A stretch of 36,394 nucleotides of DNA from Folioceros fuciformis. Its lineage: Eukaryota > Anthocerotophyta > Anthocerotopsida > Anthocerotales. The notes under the pieces are model-generated. The model saw only the letters and a program-made list of their open reading frames with translations, searched no databases and was not told where the DNA came from. Position 1 is the stretch's first letter; the number at the start of each line of letters is the position of its first letter. Below, piece after piece: positions 8,093 to 18,411 of the stretch. The DNA lies in NCBI GenBank assembly GCA_049999805.1, contig JBNGIO010006382.1, positions 461,820-498,213 of the forward strand, written 5' to 3'. Made by a program: the position numbers and the translations under genes.

Positions 8093-10412
8093 GGCTGCGG
8101 GATCGGATCCCACCTGAGCAGGTTCTGGTTTTCTTCCTGCTGCTGGGATTTCTTGCCTTGTTTCTCTCGGACCCCCGACCTACAGGTATTGTGTCGGCAG
8201 ACAACGGATCTCCTCTTCCCTTCGATCTGCACCACGCTGCTTGTGGAAGCCGGTGCGGCACAGAATGAGCAGGAGGCGGAAGCATGCAGGTCGTGAAGGA
8301 GAGAATCAGAGCACCAGTCCGAGGTCCATACGTGGTGCCGGCAATTCTTGCTTTGGCCTTGGCAGAAAGGCCACGCGTGCTGCACGAGATAATGAATGAC
8401 TAGGCGGGGATTGTTTTTTCGGTTTTAGGCCGCTGCTACCGCGGACTGAAAAATGCTGCCGCAGGGAATGTTGGCACAGAGAAGCAGCAAGATACCAGCA
8501 GAGTTTGTCCCCGACGGAGGTCGGTTAGAAACCCTTGGACTCAGGGTAACCTTTTTATGCTTGAAGGCTTTGCTATGGTTTAAGGACAGGTTAGCTAGTT
8601 CTTGACTCTTGGGGGAGCAAGATGGATCTGCAGGAAGCCAATTCGTTTTGTATGTGCGCTGGACACAACCTCTCCTGCGAATTCAGGGGATAGCTTAGAG
8701 GAGGAGGATGTTTCAGAGATTTCTGTTGGGAAGTCATCGTTTCGTGACGTTCCCGTCGACTGTTATGGATGCGGGCAATTCCAAGCGCACGGAACAAATG
8801 AATGCAGGCAATCAGAGGTAGGGTTGACTGATCCCGCTGGTGGGATTTGTCCAAGCTGGGAATAGCTATGCTTTCTGATCTCAGTGCAGCACAACAATGT
8901 TTCGATTCCTTTCAGCTGGCATATCCACAAGCCACCTCTGGGGATTTGGCCAACACAGTCCTGTGGTGCCCCGTAAATGCAACGTATGACTGGATGCTCT
9001 CGGGGTCTGCTGCCATGGGGGACATAGAAGTCGTATCGGTCTGGACGCGAAGAACATGCCAGGAGCAGCCTTGGTGTTTCATATTCCCCTGTTTCCGCTG
9101 AAGTAATCGAGCTGGAGGGCACACCACATGGCATTGATAGGAATGACATCCCGGTTCCAGAGCCACCTGCCGATGAAGTTGTTTGTGCGAGCAGCGTACG
9201 GGAGGCACCTCTTGCGAACTTCTCTCAACACTGCTCTGACGAAGAGAAGCTTCGGGACGGGAAATGATGGACGGCATCCCACAAGTAGAAGAGGGTTTTT
9301 CTGCAGTTCCGACACACAAGATCCTCATCGGCAACCATCACCAAGGCCGAAAAACCCCACACCCACTCTGGGTCAGGATGATACCATCACCAGGTGCAAT
9401 CGTCCATGCTCGGTCACGTCCCACCAAGCTACTGCAGGGCGGCGGCTTCCATCTCCAAGGGTACCTTTTCCCCGAAGTAGGTCCTGTGAGCCCTGTGGAT
9501 GATGCACCTGCGGGAGGCTGTCCATGTGAAGACTTGAGCTCCCTGGCCCATTCAGTGGTCCTCAAAACCTTTCTTTCAGTGAAACACGAAATGAGCGACA
9601 GGGTCGGTTCATCTCAGCTGAACATCCTGGATTCCGACCCTCAGTGTTACGGCCGTCGATGAGCATTTGCCATCAGTTCATCCTCTAAACGACCTGGATG
9701 TGCCCACAAGAAAGGTAAGGAGGACAAAGACGATGTCGCTTGACTCAAAAGTAATTTACGTACATATGTTATGTACCTATTCGGTACTGCACTTTTGCCT
9801 GGTTTGCTCCACGAGGTAGACTTTGACAGGCGCACGAGTCTTGGAGGGCACTCTCGTTGCGTTTTGGTGGGACTACTGGCTGGCTTTAGCAAGTCGCTTT
9901 AGTTTTTTCGATCGGTTTGAGGCGCTGGTACAAAGTGGCAAGATGGTGTGAGGCGCAGCGTCAGGTTCAGCGTTTATCTTTGGCTTATTGGAGAGGTGGA
10001 AAGCTACGTACATATCGGGCGTTTTTTCGTCTGTTGCAATTTCGGACCAGAGTTCTACGTTGTCCTGCTTGGAGAGTTCTTAGATGGTTTCTATTACAGG
10101 GCTGTCGGCAGTAATCGGCATCAAGTACTGTATGAATCCCCTCCGCCAAGAAAGTGGGATAGAACTGCAAAACCTCACATTCGTGTCTCCAAGTCATCAA
10201 GCCCTTGTTGACTTTGCTAAAAAAGAGTTGGGCCGAGGTTCCACCGGTACTGGTGACGCTCCAGCATGTCGGCAACCATTTTTTACCCTCCGATACCCAG
10301 AGGACAGAACGTTATGGGGACACATGCATGTGGATTGCAGAAGTGGACTCCTGTTCGGTACACTACTACAAAGAATGGAGGTGGTACCATAGTAAGCTAG
10401 TCCTATCGGATA
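8093..10412. other. Unassigned 2.3-kb region with coding-like fragments
   Basis: No protein family is recognised. Several plus-strand stretches look coding by composition. One at about 8650-8817 contains the Cys/His-rich CYGCGQFQAHGTNEC and ends at a good donor (gag|gtaggg). A good pyrimidine-tract acceptor at 8915 opens a phase-0 stretch beginning LAYPQATSGDLAN. An acidic, Pro-rich piece ending in a stop lies at about 9080-9267, and a Ser/Pro-rich piece at 9264-9502. A Trp/Tyr-rich piece at 10205-10435 contains YYKEWRWYH and overlaps the end of the MYND gene on the opposite strand by 23 bp. I could not join these into one frame-consistent chain. The region could be a fast-evolving gene, a pseudogene interrupted by the neighbouring retroelement, or noncoding DNA. 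Confidence 0.3.
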
Positions 10413-12296
10413 CTACGTGTTCACCCCAAAAATGAAGCCATTACTGTACCAGGGAACGTTGCTGGATGCTATCTGAATCCTGCAGGGAGACCTGAATGGA
10501 TTGGGGGTGACTGGATAGGTGATCTGTAGGGCTGAAGCTCGGAGCACCTGCTTAGCATTTACGCAACAAGGCTCAGCAAAATCTGTAAAGAAGGCTGGGA
10601 CACCCTGGTGCTTGATCACTTCCAGAGCTCCCATCCACGTGCTGTGTGACTCCAGGCCAGAGTTGAGGGCCACCACGACGTGAGGAGGGGCCAAGTTATT
10701 AGCTTCCTCCTGGTACAAGCCCTGCGTAAATGTAACCTTGATGGATCTTCCAACAGCTGCTGTCTCCCCCGACAATGAGCTTGGCACGTCAGGGCCTACC
10801 ATATACAAATGAATTCCGGCAGACTCCCCGAGCAGGTGCCCGATCTCGGCAAAGGCAGGTAACCAGTCCAACTCTCCTTCTGGGCCCAGATAGTGGACCA
10901 CTATCTCCCTGCCCTTTGTGAGCATGTTCTTGGTCAGCACACACAGAGAAGTGACAATGTTGTATAATGAAAGAGGGAAGGAGAGGAGAGCAGCTACAGG
11001 ACTGTCGGTGGGCAGCGCACGGAGGTCGTAGTACTCAGACCAGCTGGAGAGCAAAACCATGGAGGAAATATCGCTGCCTCCGATATACTCCAGGAGGGGA
11101 GCGTCGGAAGGGTACTTGCCATGCTCCACACCCCAAGCACCGGCAACGGAACCACCTTCCGGGGGAGGCAGCAAGCCATAAGGGCAGCCTCTAAAGCATC
11201 CGCACATCCTTCTCCACATCCCTCTTCCGTGAAGCCCCAACGACTCCAGCCACTTGCAGGAATGTTCAATGAGAGTGGGGAAGGAGAAACCCTTGATCTC
11301 CAACTCCTCCTCCCTCTCCATCATGGCCCGGTACAGTTCGCAGTTGCCCTTGTGCATCTCCTTCCAATGCTTCTTCTGGCAGACAGGACCGCAATAGATG
11401 ACTGCCTTGCAGCGGCTGCAGCGCGGGGCTCTGTCTGCCGGCACCTCCTTCTCGCAGAGCACACATTGCCGAGGGACGGACCAATCCACGATCTCAACAG
11501 GGGACTCGGAAATCTCTGCTAGCTTGGGGACGGGGTTGATGGCATCCTCTATCTCATCCCGCAAAGGATACGACACCCGCACCGAGGTCACCTCCCAGGC
11601 CTTGGGGTCGTCTTGACGCCAAGAAACTTCAACCGTGTGGAGGAAGTCCTCAAAAACGGACTCCTCGCCCTCATCGTTCTGCAGCAACGGGTGCACCTGA
11701 GTGAGCGCCCGGAGGCAAACGTACATCCACCTGAGCTCCTCCAGCGCAGGGTTTCTGAAGGAGGGGAAAGCATCCGCACTGCCCTTGGGAGAGTACACAA
11801 TGTCGATCAAGGGAAACGCCTTGGCCCCAGCGATCTCCAACCCCAGCGTCTTGATCATCTTCTTGTTTCCCGAAGACAGCTCAGCCTCGGGCCCAAAGGT
11901 GATCCTCATCAGCCCCTTGTGCGGCACCGACTTCATGCTCCCGAGCCCCCTGATCCCAGCCATCTCCGCCGCATCCGCCTCTGTCCGGTACAGGTTGACC
12001 CCCCAGTCCCCAGATCCGCCCCCTCCCACAAACTGGGCGCAGCAAAAGGGCTGCCGGGAGTCCGGCCAGTCCGAGTCCTTCCCCACCCTCACCCCGAACA
12101 CGTGCGCCGGCCTGAACCTCTTCCAGGGATTGGATCTCCACAACGCCGCCGCGGCGCGGAACAAGGCCTTGAGGAACGCATTGGTCACTCCGTCCACCTT
12201 GAGCAGGGAGGTGCCGGTCCCGGGACCCAGCCCCGGCCCGACACCAAACACCTGCTGGTACTGCCCGAACAGCTCCCGGAGAAAAAGCTCCGACAT
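10413..12296 (-). CDS. MYND zinc-finger protein with MSS51-like C-terminal domain, intronless
   Basis: A single uninterrupted frame of 627 residues. A central MYND zinc finger spans residues 278-319 with the full ligand set: C278/C281, C293/C296, C302/C306, H315/C319. MYND fingers bind proline-rich peptide partners. The C-terminal half (about 400-600) contains EIVVHYLGPEGELDWLPAF and PHVVVALNSGLE, a pattern known from the MSS51-like C-terminal domain. The N-terminal 250 residues are Gly-rich near 20-30 and 90-100, with no domain I recognise. No SET domain surrounds the finger, so it is not an SMYD-type methyltransferase. No clear transit peptide is seen. Biochemical role is unknown: the yeast MSS51 link to mitochondrial COX1 translation is only an analogy. 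GC content is visibly higher than in the intron-rich neighbours. Confidence 0.88.
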   Translation of the reverse strand: MSELFLRELFGQYQQVFGVGPGLGPGTGTSLLKVDGVTNAFLKALFRAAAALWRSNPWKRFRPAHVFGVRVGKDSDWPDSRQPFCCAQFVGGGGSGDWGVNLYRTEADAAEMAGIRGLGSMKSVPHKGLMRITFGPEAELSSGNKKMIKTLGLEIAGAKAFPLIDIVYSPKGSADAFPSFRNPALEELRWMYVCLRALTQVHPLLQNDEGEESVFEDFLHTVEVSWRQDDPKAWEVTSVRVSYPLRDEIEDAINPVPKLAEISESPVEIVDWSVPRQCVLCEKEVPADRAPRCSRCKAVIYCGPVCQKKHWKEMHKGNCELYRAMMEREEELEIKGFSFPTLIEHSCKWLESLGLHGRGMWRRMCGCFRGCPYGLLPPPEGGSVAGAWGVEHGKYPSDAPLLEYIGGSDISSMVLLSSWSEYYDLRALPTDSPVAALLSFPLSLYNIVTSLCVLTKNMLTKGREIVVHYLGPEGELDWLPAFAEIGHLLGESAGIHLYMVGPDVPSSLSGETAAVGRSIKVTFTQGLYQEEANNLAPPHVVVALNSGLESHSTWMGALEVIKHQGVPAFFTDFAEPCCVNAKQVLRASALQITYPVTPNPFRSPCRIQIASSNVPWYSNGFIFGVNT

Positions 12297-12518
12297 CCTG
12301 GACTGCCGCTCGATCCCTCCCCGGCTACAGCTCGCCCTCTCCCACCATTCTCAGCTCTCCGTCCTGACAGCTACAACACCCCTGGCGGGGAAGGCAATAT
12401 CGGTCAGTCTACAAGCCTGTCAAGAAAGCCAGCCTCTACAAGCTGATGCATATGCAACATCCCTCCCGCACTAACTCACTTGGAACTCCTTCCCATGCCG
12501 CCTGCCGTCCGGTTGGTC

Positions 12519-12550
12519 CGACCCGACTCGACCCGACCCGACCCGACCCG
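12519..12550. repeat. (CGACC)n pentanucleotide repeat upstream of the MYND gene
   Basis: About six tandem CGACC/CGACT pentamers, some 220 bp upstream of the MYND-protein start codon on its promoter side. It may be part of the GC-rich promoter or leader or simply a microsatellite. Confidence 0.85.
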
Positions 12551-13860
12551 AAGGAGGAGCGGAAAATGATCTGACAGCCTCCAAGCCCCTCCAGCCGATG
12601 TCTTCCCGCTTCTGGCGACACAGCGGCATGTAACGGCAATGTCAAGCCCCCTAACACTCCATCCCGGTGAGCAGGAGAGGGAGCAATCTGTCTCGTAGCA
12701 GGTAGGCTCCCGTGCACTTGGACGGCTTTGTCGGTGCCAAGTCGAATCGAGAATAGCCAGCTAGCAACGCTCCGAGACTGTGCAATGTGACCCGATGGAC
12801 GTTCAGCATCCACCCTTCCAGCCAACAGCCAACTGGCAAAAGCCATTCAATGATTCTTGCACATCGAGAGGAGGAAAATACTCTTTTCTTCTAGTTAGTT
12901 CGTAACAACCACAGTGCGTCGTGGAACCTTGCTGTGCGAGTGGACACTACATATATATATATATAGAGAGTAGATATAGTATCAATATATTAGATATATA
13001 GTCTTATATATACAACTTAATATATTAAATATGTAGGAATAATAGAGGTTTTCTTCCTCTAACTTATACTCCTGGAGCAAGCAGGACGTGGTATGGAATT
13101 GGACACCCACACAAGTACAATATCTTAGATATGTGGAGATCACCAAAGGGCTTCATAATAATCATGAGGTGCTTTTCCAAGCACATACCACTCATGACTG
13201 ACCTCATAGCACCATTTCATGTACTATATTGCATTTGAAGCACCAAGAACAATCAAGGTAACAAAAAACAGAGACAAGCAAGGCAACTATTGGTCCTGCA
13301 AAGGAGGAGTTGCTGTGATGCAGCTCGAAGATGTTTGCCAATGGAGTCCAGTAGAGAAGGCCGGTGCTAAGCATGCCAAGCTACCAAATGGCTAGTGAAG
13401 GAAGGAGAAAATGACTTTCAAGTTTCATGTGGAGAGGCCATTCAGACCACAACTTTGCTTTCTTTGTTACCACTTGGAAATTATGAAGGTACTGAAGGGC
13501 CCATGAGAACCTAGTTGAGAAGGAGTCCTGTCACTCTCATGTCATCTTTGAGAGCACCTCTATAGAAAAGACCTGCACCGAGCCCCATCGCACTGCTGGG
13601 AAGGGAACAGTACTACACCGTGAGGTCCTTGTGAAATCTTCCTCACCTACACGGACTGTCGACAGTCCACTGATTTTCTTTTGAATTTACAACCTGTACC
13701 CCAGTGGCAGGTAATCTCACCTCTAGGTTCCTTCTAAATGAGACACACTGGACACGGTTGCGTGAAGATGACCCCCCTCGCAAACCAGGTTCAAAGATAC
13801 CTCTTCAATTCCTCCTGAAAAGCTCTCTCCCTTTGTAGCTAGTCCTGTCTACTAAGAAGG

Positions 13861-13902
13861 GCAAGTCGTGAGTAATTGAGAGCAAGTCGTGAGTGATTGA
13901 GA
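13861..13902. repeat. 21-bp tandem pair
   Basis: Two copies of a 21-bp unit starting gcaagtcgtgagtaattgag and differing at one position. No attached gene. Confidence 0.85.
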
Positions 13903-14541
13903 TTATCAGACTGCCATGGATGATGTTTCCTAACCTTGTAGGCATCCGACTTTGTGCACTGCACTGAGTCTTACATCATCACTTTTGTGGTGGGCTCGCC
14001 AGCCATGACCATGAGCCAGCTGCATGCTGGAATTTAGGTGCAGGGCTCACGGAGGTCGGCTCCTCTTGGGACTGCCTCAACCTGAATCCCATGACGGAGC
14101 TGCCTTACCGTGGACTCTAGATCCGAACCTCTTCGATCTCCTCCGCACCCTCGCTTGTGAGGCTGCATCGATGTGGCTGGGATGTGAGGCCCGGCGTGCC
14201 CGCCTCCACCTGGGCTCATGAGCCTCGGCATGGGTACGTAACTTCGTCCTGCTCCTCCTCGCTCGTAAGGTTGCGTCGATGTGCGTGCAACTTCATGGCC
14301 GATGGCCCGCATCACGATACCGTAACTGGGCGGTGTCAGAGCAGTCATGGTGCTGTTGGGCGCACGCCGAGCGGCGCCGACGTCCTTGGACGTCTCCATG
14401 GTTCTTAACCGAGCACAGGCCCTCCACATCCGCCTGATGCGGGGTGCCCCCTACCAGCATTGCCGGGAGGCTAGGCAATCTGCGGGGAAGGCCGATACAT
14501 GCTCCACAAGGGGGGAGCTCGAGGCTGGATACTCAGCACAG

Positions 14542-14640
14542 CACTCGGCCAGGTGGACGGCAGGGGACGAGGCCAGGTAGTAGGCAGGGGATAAGGCCAG
14601 GTACTCGGCAGAGGACAGGGCCCGGTACATCTTGGCAGGG
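14542..14640. repeat. Degenerate GC-rich minisatellite (about 24-27 bp unit)
   Basis: Three to four imperfect units of the form (c)ggcaggggataaggccaggtactc follow one another with substitutions and small indels. The open frames running through it on both strands are Arg/Gly/Pro-rich by repetition and are not convincing genes. Confidence 0.7.
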
Positions 14641-15693
14641 GAGGCAGGGGAGATTCCGGCAAAGGGCCCGGCTGGGCTAGCCCCGCCTGCCGCTCTGGCG
14701 CTGCTCGTCAGGGCAGTAGGTCTTCCTCCTCTGATGCCGCCTCCACCTGCACTGCTAGTGCCACCCCGTCTGATGCTGTGGTGGCGTTGTACTCTGCAAC
14801 TGAACAGCTCTTCCTGTGAGGCGCCTCGGCCCTGTGTATGACAACCTGAAAATGGCAGACCTTGAGCGATCTCCTGAAACCTCAGGGCAAGGCGGATTTG
14901 AATCCGATATCGTTCAAGACATGTCTAGCCTCTGGCTATGAAACATGAATCGTAGCACCTGCACGATCCGTAGTGTTAGAGACTACTGGGTACTCGGCAG
15001 ATGGCCTTCCTGCAGCGAGAGCGATCCATATGCAGCACAATCCCTGCGGGTTCATCGGCTTGGATCTTCGCATCCATGAGATGAGCTGTCGCCGGAATTG
15101 AATCAAGCTCGGCATCACAGGATGACCATTGGAAATTGAAACATGTAGCCCCGAGACGTGCACGGCTTTTCGTTCACTGGTATGTTTTCGGAGGAGGAGA
15201 GTGCAGATCCGCACATGTGTTGGAGGGACGAGGTTGAGTGGGGCAGAGGGGCAAAATGGTATGGTCGATTAGGTTAAAACACGTGGGAAATATATAAAAT
15301 ATTGTACAAAAATGTGTGTGTTTTCTAGCATTGCATCTTGCGCGCGTGCGGCTTCGAGAGTATTTTCAGCAGCGCCGAGAGCGGTTCTCGGAATCGCCTT
15401 TCGAAGGCTAGATATGTATGACATGACGTTCTTTATGATACGTAGTTTACATATGTTAGCTCCCGGCTCTTGTGGATTATCCCTCGCCACGGTCTTCGCA
15501 AGTCGGCGTGGAAAGGCCGAAATATCAGCACCTGCTGAGACACCTGAGTCGTTGCCTGCAGTAGCAGCCTTGTATATCATTTGGCTGTGCGCATGGCGGA
15601 AGCAGGATGCGGATGAAGCAAAATCTACCGGGAAAGGCGTTTCTTGCATGCACTTCCCACACGGCCACGGACGGCTCAGTCGCTGGAGATAAA

Positions 15694-15911
15694 CTGAAGA
15701 AAGCCTTCCTTTTTGGCTTGGCCTGGGATGCGGAGCTTGCTGCTGCACTGAAGAAAGCCTTCTTTTTTTGGCTTGGCCTGGGATGCGAAGCTTGCTGCTG
15801 CACTGAAGAAAGCCTTCTTTTTTGGCTTGGCCTGGGATGCGGAGCTTGCTGCTGCACTGAAGAAAACCTTCTTTTTTGGCTTGGCCTGGGATGCGGAGCT
15901 AGCTGCTGCTG
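15694..15911. repeat. 54-bp minisatellite, 4 copies, directly upstream of BCAT
   Basis: Units start at 15694, 15748, 15803 and 15857 with the shared opening ctgaagaaagccttc, followed by a T-run, ggcttggcctgggatgcgga and gcttgctgctgca. Unit 2 is 55 bp because of one extra T in the T-run. Identity between units is high. The array ends about 10 bp before the first possible start codon of BCAT, so it lies in the promoter or 5' leader. Frame 1 would read LKKAF-FGLAWDAELAAA repeats, but the extra T breaks the frame, which argues against translation. Confidence 0.93.
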
Positions 15912-15920
15912 GAAAGAATT

Positions 15921-18199
15921 ATGTCTCGGGCAGGTCTTCAGGCTGTCAAAGTAGGGACCCGGAGAATGGCGTTGCTGTGCGCTCGTAGTCTGCCTCTGCC
16001 GCTTTGGCAGGAGAGCGCAACGCTGCCGGCTGTTATGCATCGGGAGCAGCGAATTAGAACGGGGAGCTCATTCCGCGGTTTTCGTCAGGATTTTTCGTTG
16101 CTCCAGCCTCGTCAGAAGAATTTGTTTGCGGTATGGAATTTTGAATTAAAGTGCTTCTGTAGCTGATTTTGCTACAGTGAAATTTTCATTGCAGTCGAGG
16201 TCTTATACCGGCGAGTGGTCTGCAGGTAGAGTGGGGAGGGAGTGGCGTTTGCTTGAGCAGCTCCAGGTTGCACTCCACTGCATCAGAGGCTGCACTTTCT
16301 AAGTCGTTTAAGTGAGTGCCCCGTTGCTGCCTTTGTTGTCAGCAGCTGGATGGCGTTGCTTGTTCACGTCATACAGTTTTCGTTTTGGTTTGCTGCATCC
16401 GTCAATGTGCGCTGAGGGATGTGTGGTCTATTCCAGTGACCTGGATGCGTTTGCAGGCATTGATGTGGACAATCTAGGGTTTGGAATTCGACCGACCGAT
16501 CGCATGTACGTTATGAAGTATGATGCTACTGGGCATTGGCAGAAGGGTGAATTACTGCCTTTCGGTAATTTGGAGATGAGTCCATCATCGGCCGTGTTGA
16601 ATTACGGACAGGTATTACGGGCAGCGCCGTGCACTGTACTTGTTTCGTTAATTTGGCCTTTTTCCTGCGGAGGTTTTTAAAAAAACATTCCCTTCAAATG
16701 GTGGGGAAATGTTTCGTTGTGATCCTCGAGTCTGAACTGGCCACGGCAATTTTCTTGGCTGCAGGGGTTGTTTGAGGGCCTGAAAGCCTACAGGACTGAG
16801 AGTGGGCAGGTACTATTGTTCAGGCCAGTGGAAAATGCTCTTCGCATGCAAGTTGGTGCCCACAGACTCAGTATGCCCGCACCTTCAGTGGATGCCTTTG
16901 TGAACGGAGTGAAGGAGGCCGTGCTGGCAAATAAGCGCTGGGTATGTCAATCTGCGTATATGATGACACATTTCTCAATGGTGAGGCCAGTGAGGCCATT
17001 GTTCCTGGTTGATGGTAGTTGGAGCTTTTGTCCTGTTTATCAGATTCCTCCCACGGGTAAAGGCTCTTTGTACATTAGACCCCTTCTTCTTGGAACTGGA
17101 GCGGTTCTGGGGTTGGCTCCCGCAAGTGAGTACACCTTCGTCATTTACGTGTCTCCAGTTGGCAATTACTTCAAGGTAAGCATGAGCCCCCTTTGGTGGT
17201 GGCATATGCATTCCTTGGGCTGCCGGGTTCGCTTGGTCGATTCTTTCAAAGGAATTCACCGTCTGCACCGAAGTCTGCCTGAATTGATTAATGCTGGCTT
17301 CTTTTAGGAAGGTCTTTCACCGATTGCACTCAAGGTGGAAGAAATCTACCATCGAGCCGCACCTGGAGGAACTGGTTTGGTGAAAACTATTGGCAACTAC
17401 GCTCCTGTAAGATTTCATCCGCACAGATCGTGGTAGTGAGACATTCCCTTTAGTGTTAAGCGTCTTACTTAGGGTCTTAATCGTACAGGTTTTAAAGACA
17501 CAGTTGGCAGCAAAAAACCTAGGATACGCTGACGTACTCTACCTCGACGCTGTGGAAAACAAGTATGTGGAAGAGGTGTCGTCGTGCAACATCTTCATGT
17601 TCAAGGCAAGGGGTGAAGCTTAGCAGCATGGTTTTGGATGTACTTTCGCTCTCTAAAGCTCATGACTCTGATACCCTAGCAACACTGCAGAATGGTGCAA
17701 TTGTCACTCCAGATTTGCGTGGCACAATTCTTCCGGGTGTTACCCGGAAAAGTATAATCGAGTTAGCTCGCATCCGTGGCTACCAGGTACTTGACCTAGC
17801 AAACTATCGTACTTGAAGAAGTAGTATGTGGACCTTCAATCCAAGACCTAATTTCCAGTTCATCATTGCGCATGAACAGGTTGATGAACGACCCTTACAA
17901 GTAGAAGAATTGCTTGAGGCAGACGAGGTGTTCTGCTCAGGGACGGCCGTGGTGATCTCTCCTGTTGGGTCTATTACTTACGGAGACAAAAGGTAGCTCC
18001 TCAATACTGTTGCCTCTCAAGATGTCTGGCTCGTCTCTCCTGTATGTGCCTCAGTTTTGTGCCGTTTTATGTTTGTCCCAGGGTCGAGTTTAATGGTGGG
18101 AAAGTAGGCAAGGTATCTCAAGAGCTGTACAAGGATCTGACTGACATTCAGACAGGCAAGAAGGAGGACAAGCTAGGTTGGGTTGTGAGTCTCGACTGA
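15921..18199 (+). CDS. BCAT: Branched-chain amino-acid aminotransferase, organellar, 10 exons
   Basis: PLP enzyme (EC 2.6.1.42) catalysing the last step of Leu/Ile/Val synthesis, or the first of their breakdown. Exons: 15921-16130, 16195-16225, 16457-16611, 16765-16941, 17044-17175, 17308-17406, 17489-17605, 17691-17786, 17880-17992, 18082-18199. Phases close exactly and give 415 residues (400 from the alternative ATG at 15966). The first in-frame Met after an upstream stop is 15921. The N-terminal 55-70 residues are Arg/Ser/Ala-rich and look like a plastid or mitochondrial transit peptide. Motifs: [24 protein letters not shown], the catalytic Lys in VKTIGNYAP (K261), [29 protein letters not shown] and [15 protein letters not shown]. 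Exon 2 is only 31 bp, and intron 7 uses a GC donor (AAG|gcaagg). Plastid versus mitochondrial location is not decided. Confidence 0.95.
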
Positions 18200-18411
18200 T
18201 TAGCCATGTAGTCCTTCCTCACGGTCAGAGACTGGACTATGGTACAACTCCTATAGTCATGTGACGACCCTCAACTGTACATGTAACTGGAAACCATTCT
18301 AGGCATTGTCGCCCGTCCAAAATCCAAAATCCATAGGAAACCAAATTTCAGCTATCGATTTACAGGGATGGCAGTCCACTGCAGTCCAAGAATTGACTGT
18401 CCAAGGCAAGC

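Larger units (their letters stand above)
12297..15693. other. Gene-poor 3.4-kb region
   Basis: I recognise no gene here. 12850-14020 has no open frame of useful length in any frame and includes an AT-rich patch with (AT)n at about 12950-12966. A perfect 16-bp palindrome lies at 13653-13668 and a 21-bp tandem pair at 13861-13902. 14030-14840 is GC-rich with open frames on both strands, typical of composition rather than coding. It contains two diverged copies of a cctcgcttgtgaggctgc-like block about 109 bp apart (near 14149 and 14258). 14936-15690 has short frames without known motifs. Confidence 0.5.

Noticed and set aside
11613-12474. Long plus-strand open frames (over 250 codons) opposite the MYND gene
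   Set aside because: They are antisense shadows caused by the high GC content. The minus strand has a clear MYND finger and family-like domains, while the plus frames have no recognisable motif.
13653-13668. Perfect 16-bp palindrome GGACTGTCGACAGTCC
   Set aside because: It could be an operator-like site but lies in a gene-free region with no second copy. A palindrome of this size can occur by chance.
14030-14840. Several Gly/Arg/Pro-rich frames on both strands
   Set aside because: Composition-driven open frames in a GC-rich, repeat-bearing stretch, with no conserved motif or splice structure.
15312-15692. Candidate BCAT transit-peptide exon (Ser/Ala/Arg-rich frame beginning MCVFSSIASC)
   Set aside because: It ends in a stop before the minisatellite, and a frame-perfect exon chain starts downstream at 15921/15966, so it is not needed.
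15269-16040. Minus-strand repeat protein with HPRPSQKRRLSSVQQQA-type units
   Set aside because: The repetition is simply the 54-bp minisatellite read in one frame. One unit is 55 bp so the frame changes, and no homologous protein is known to me.
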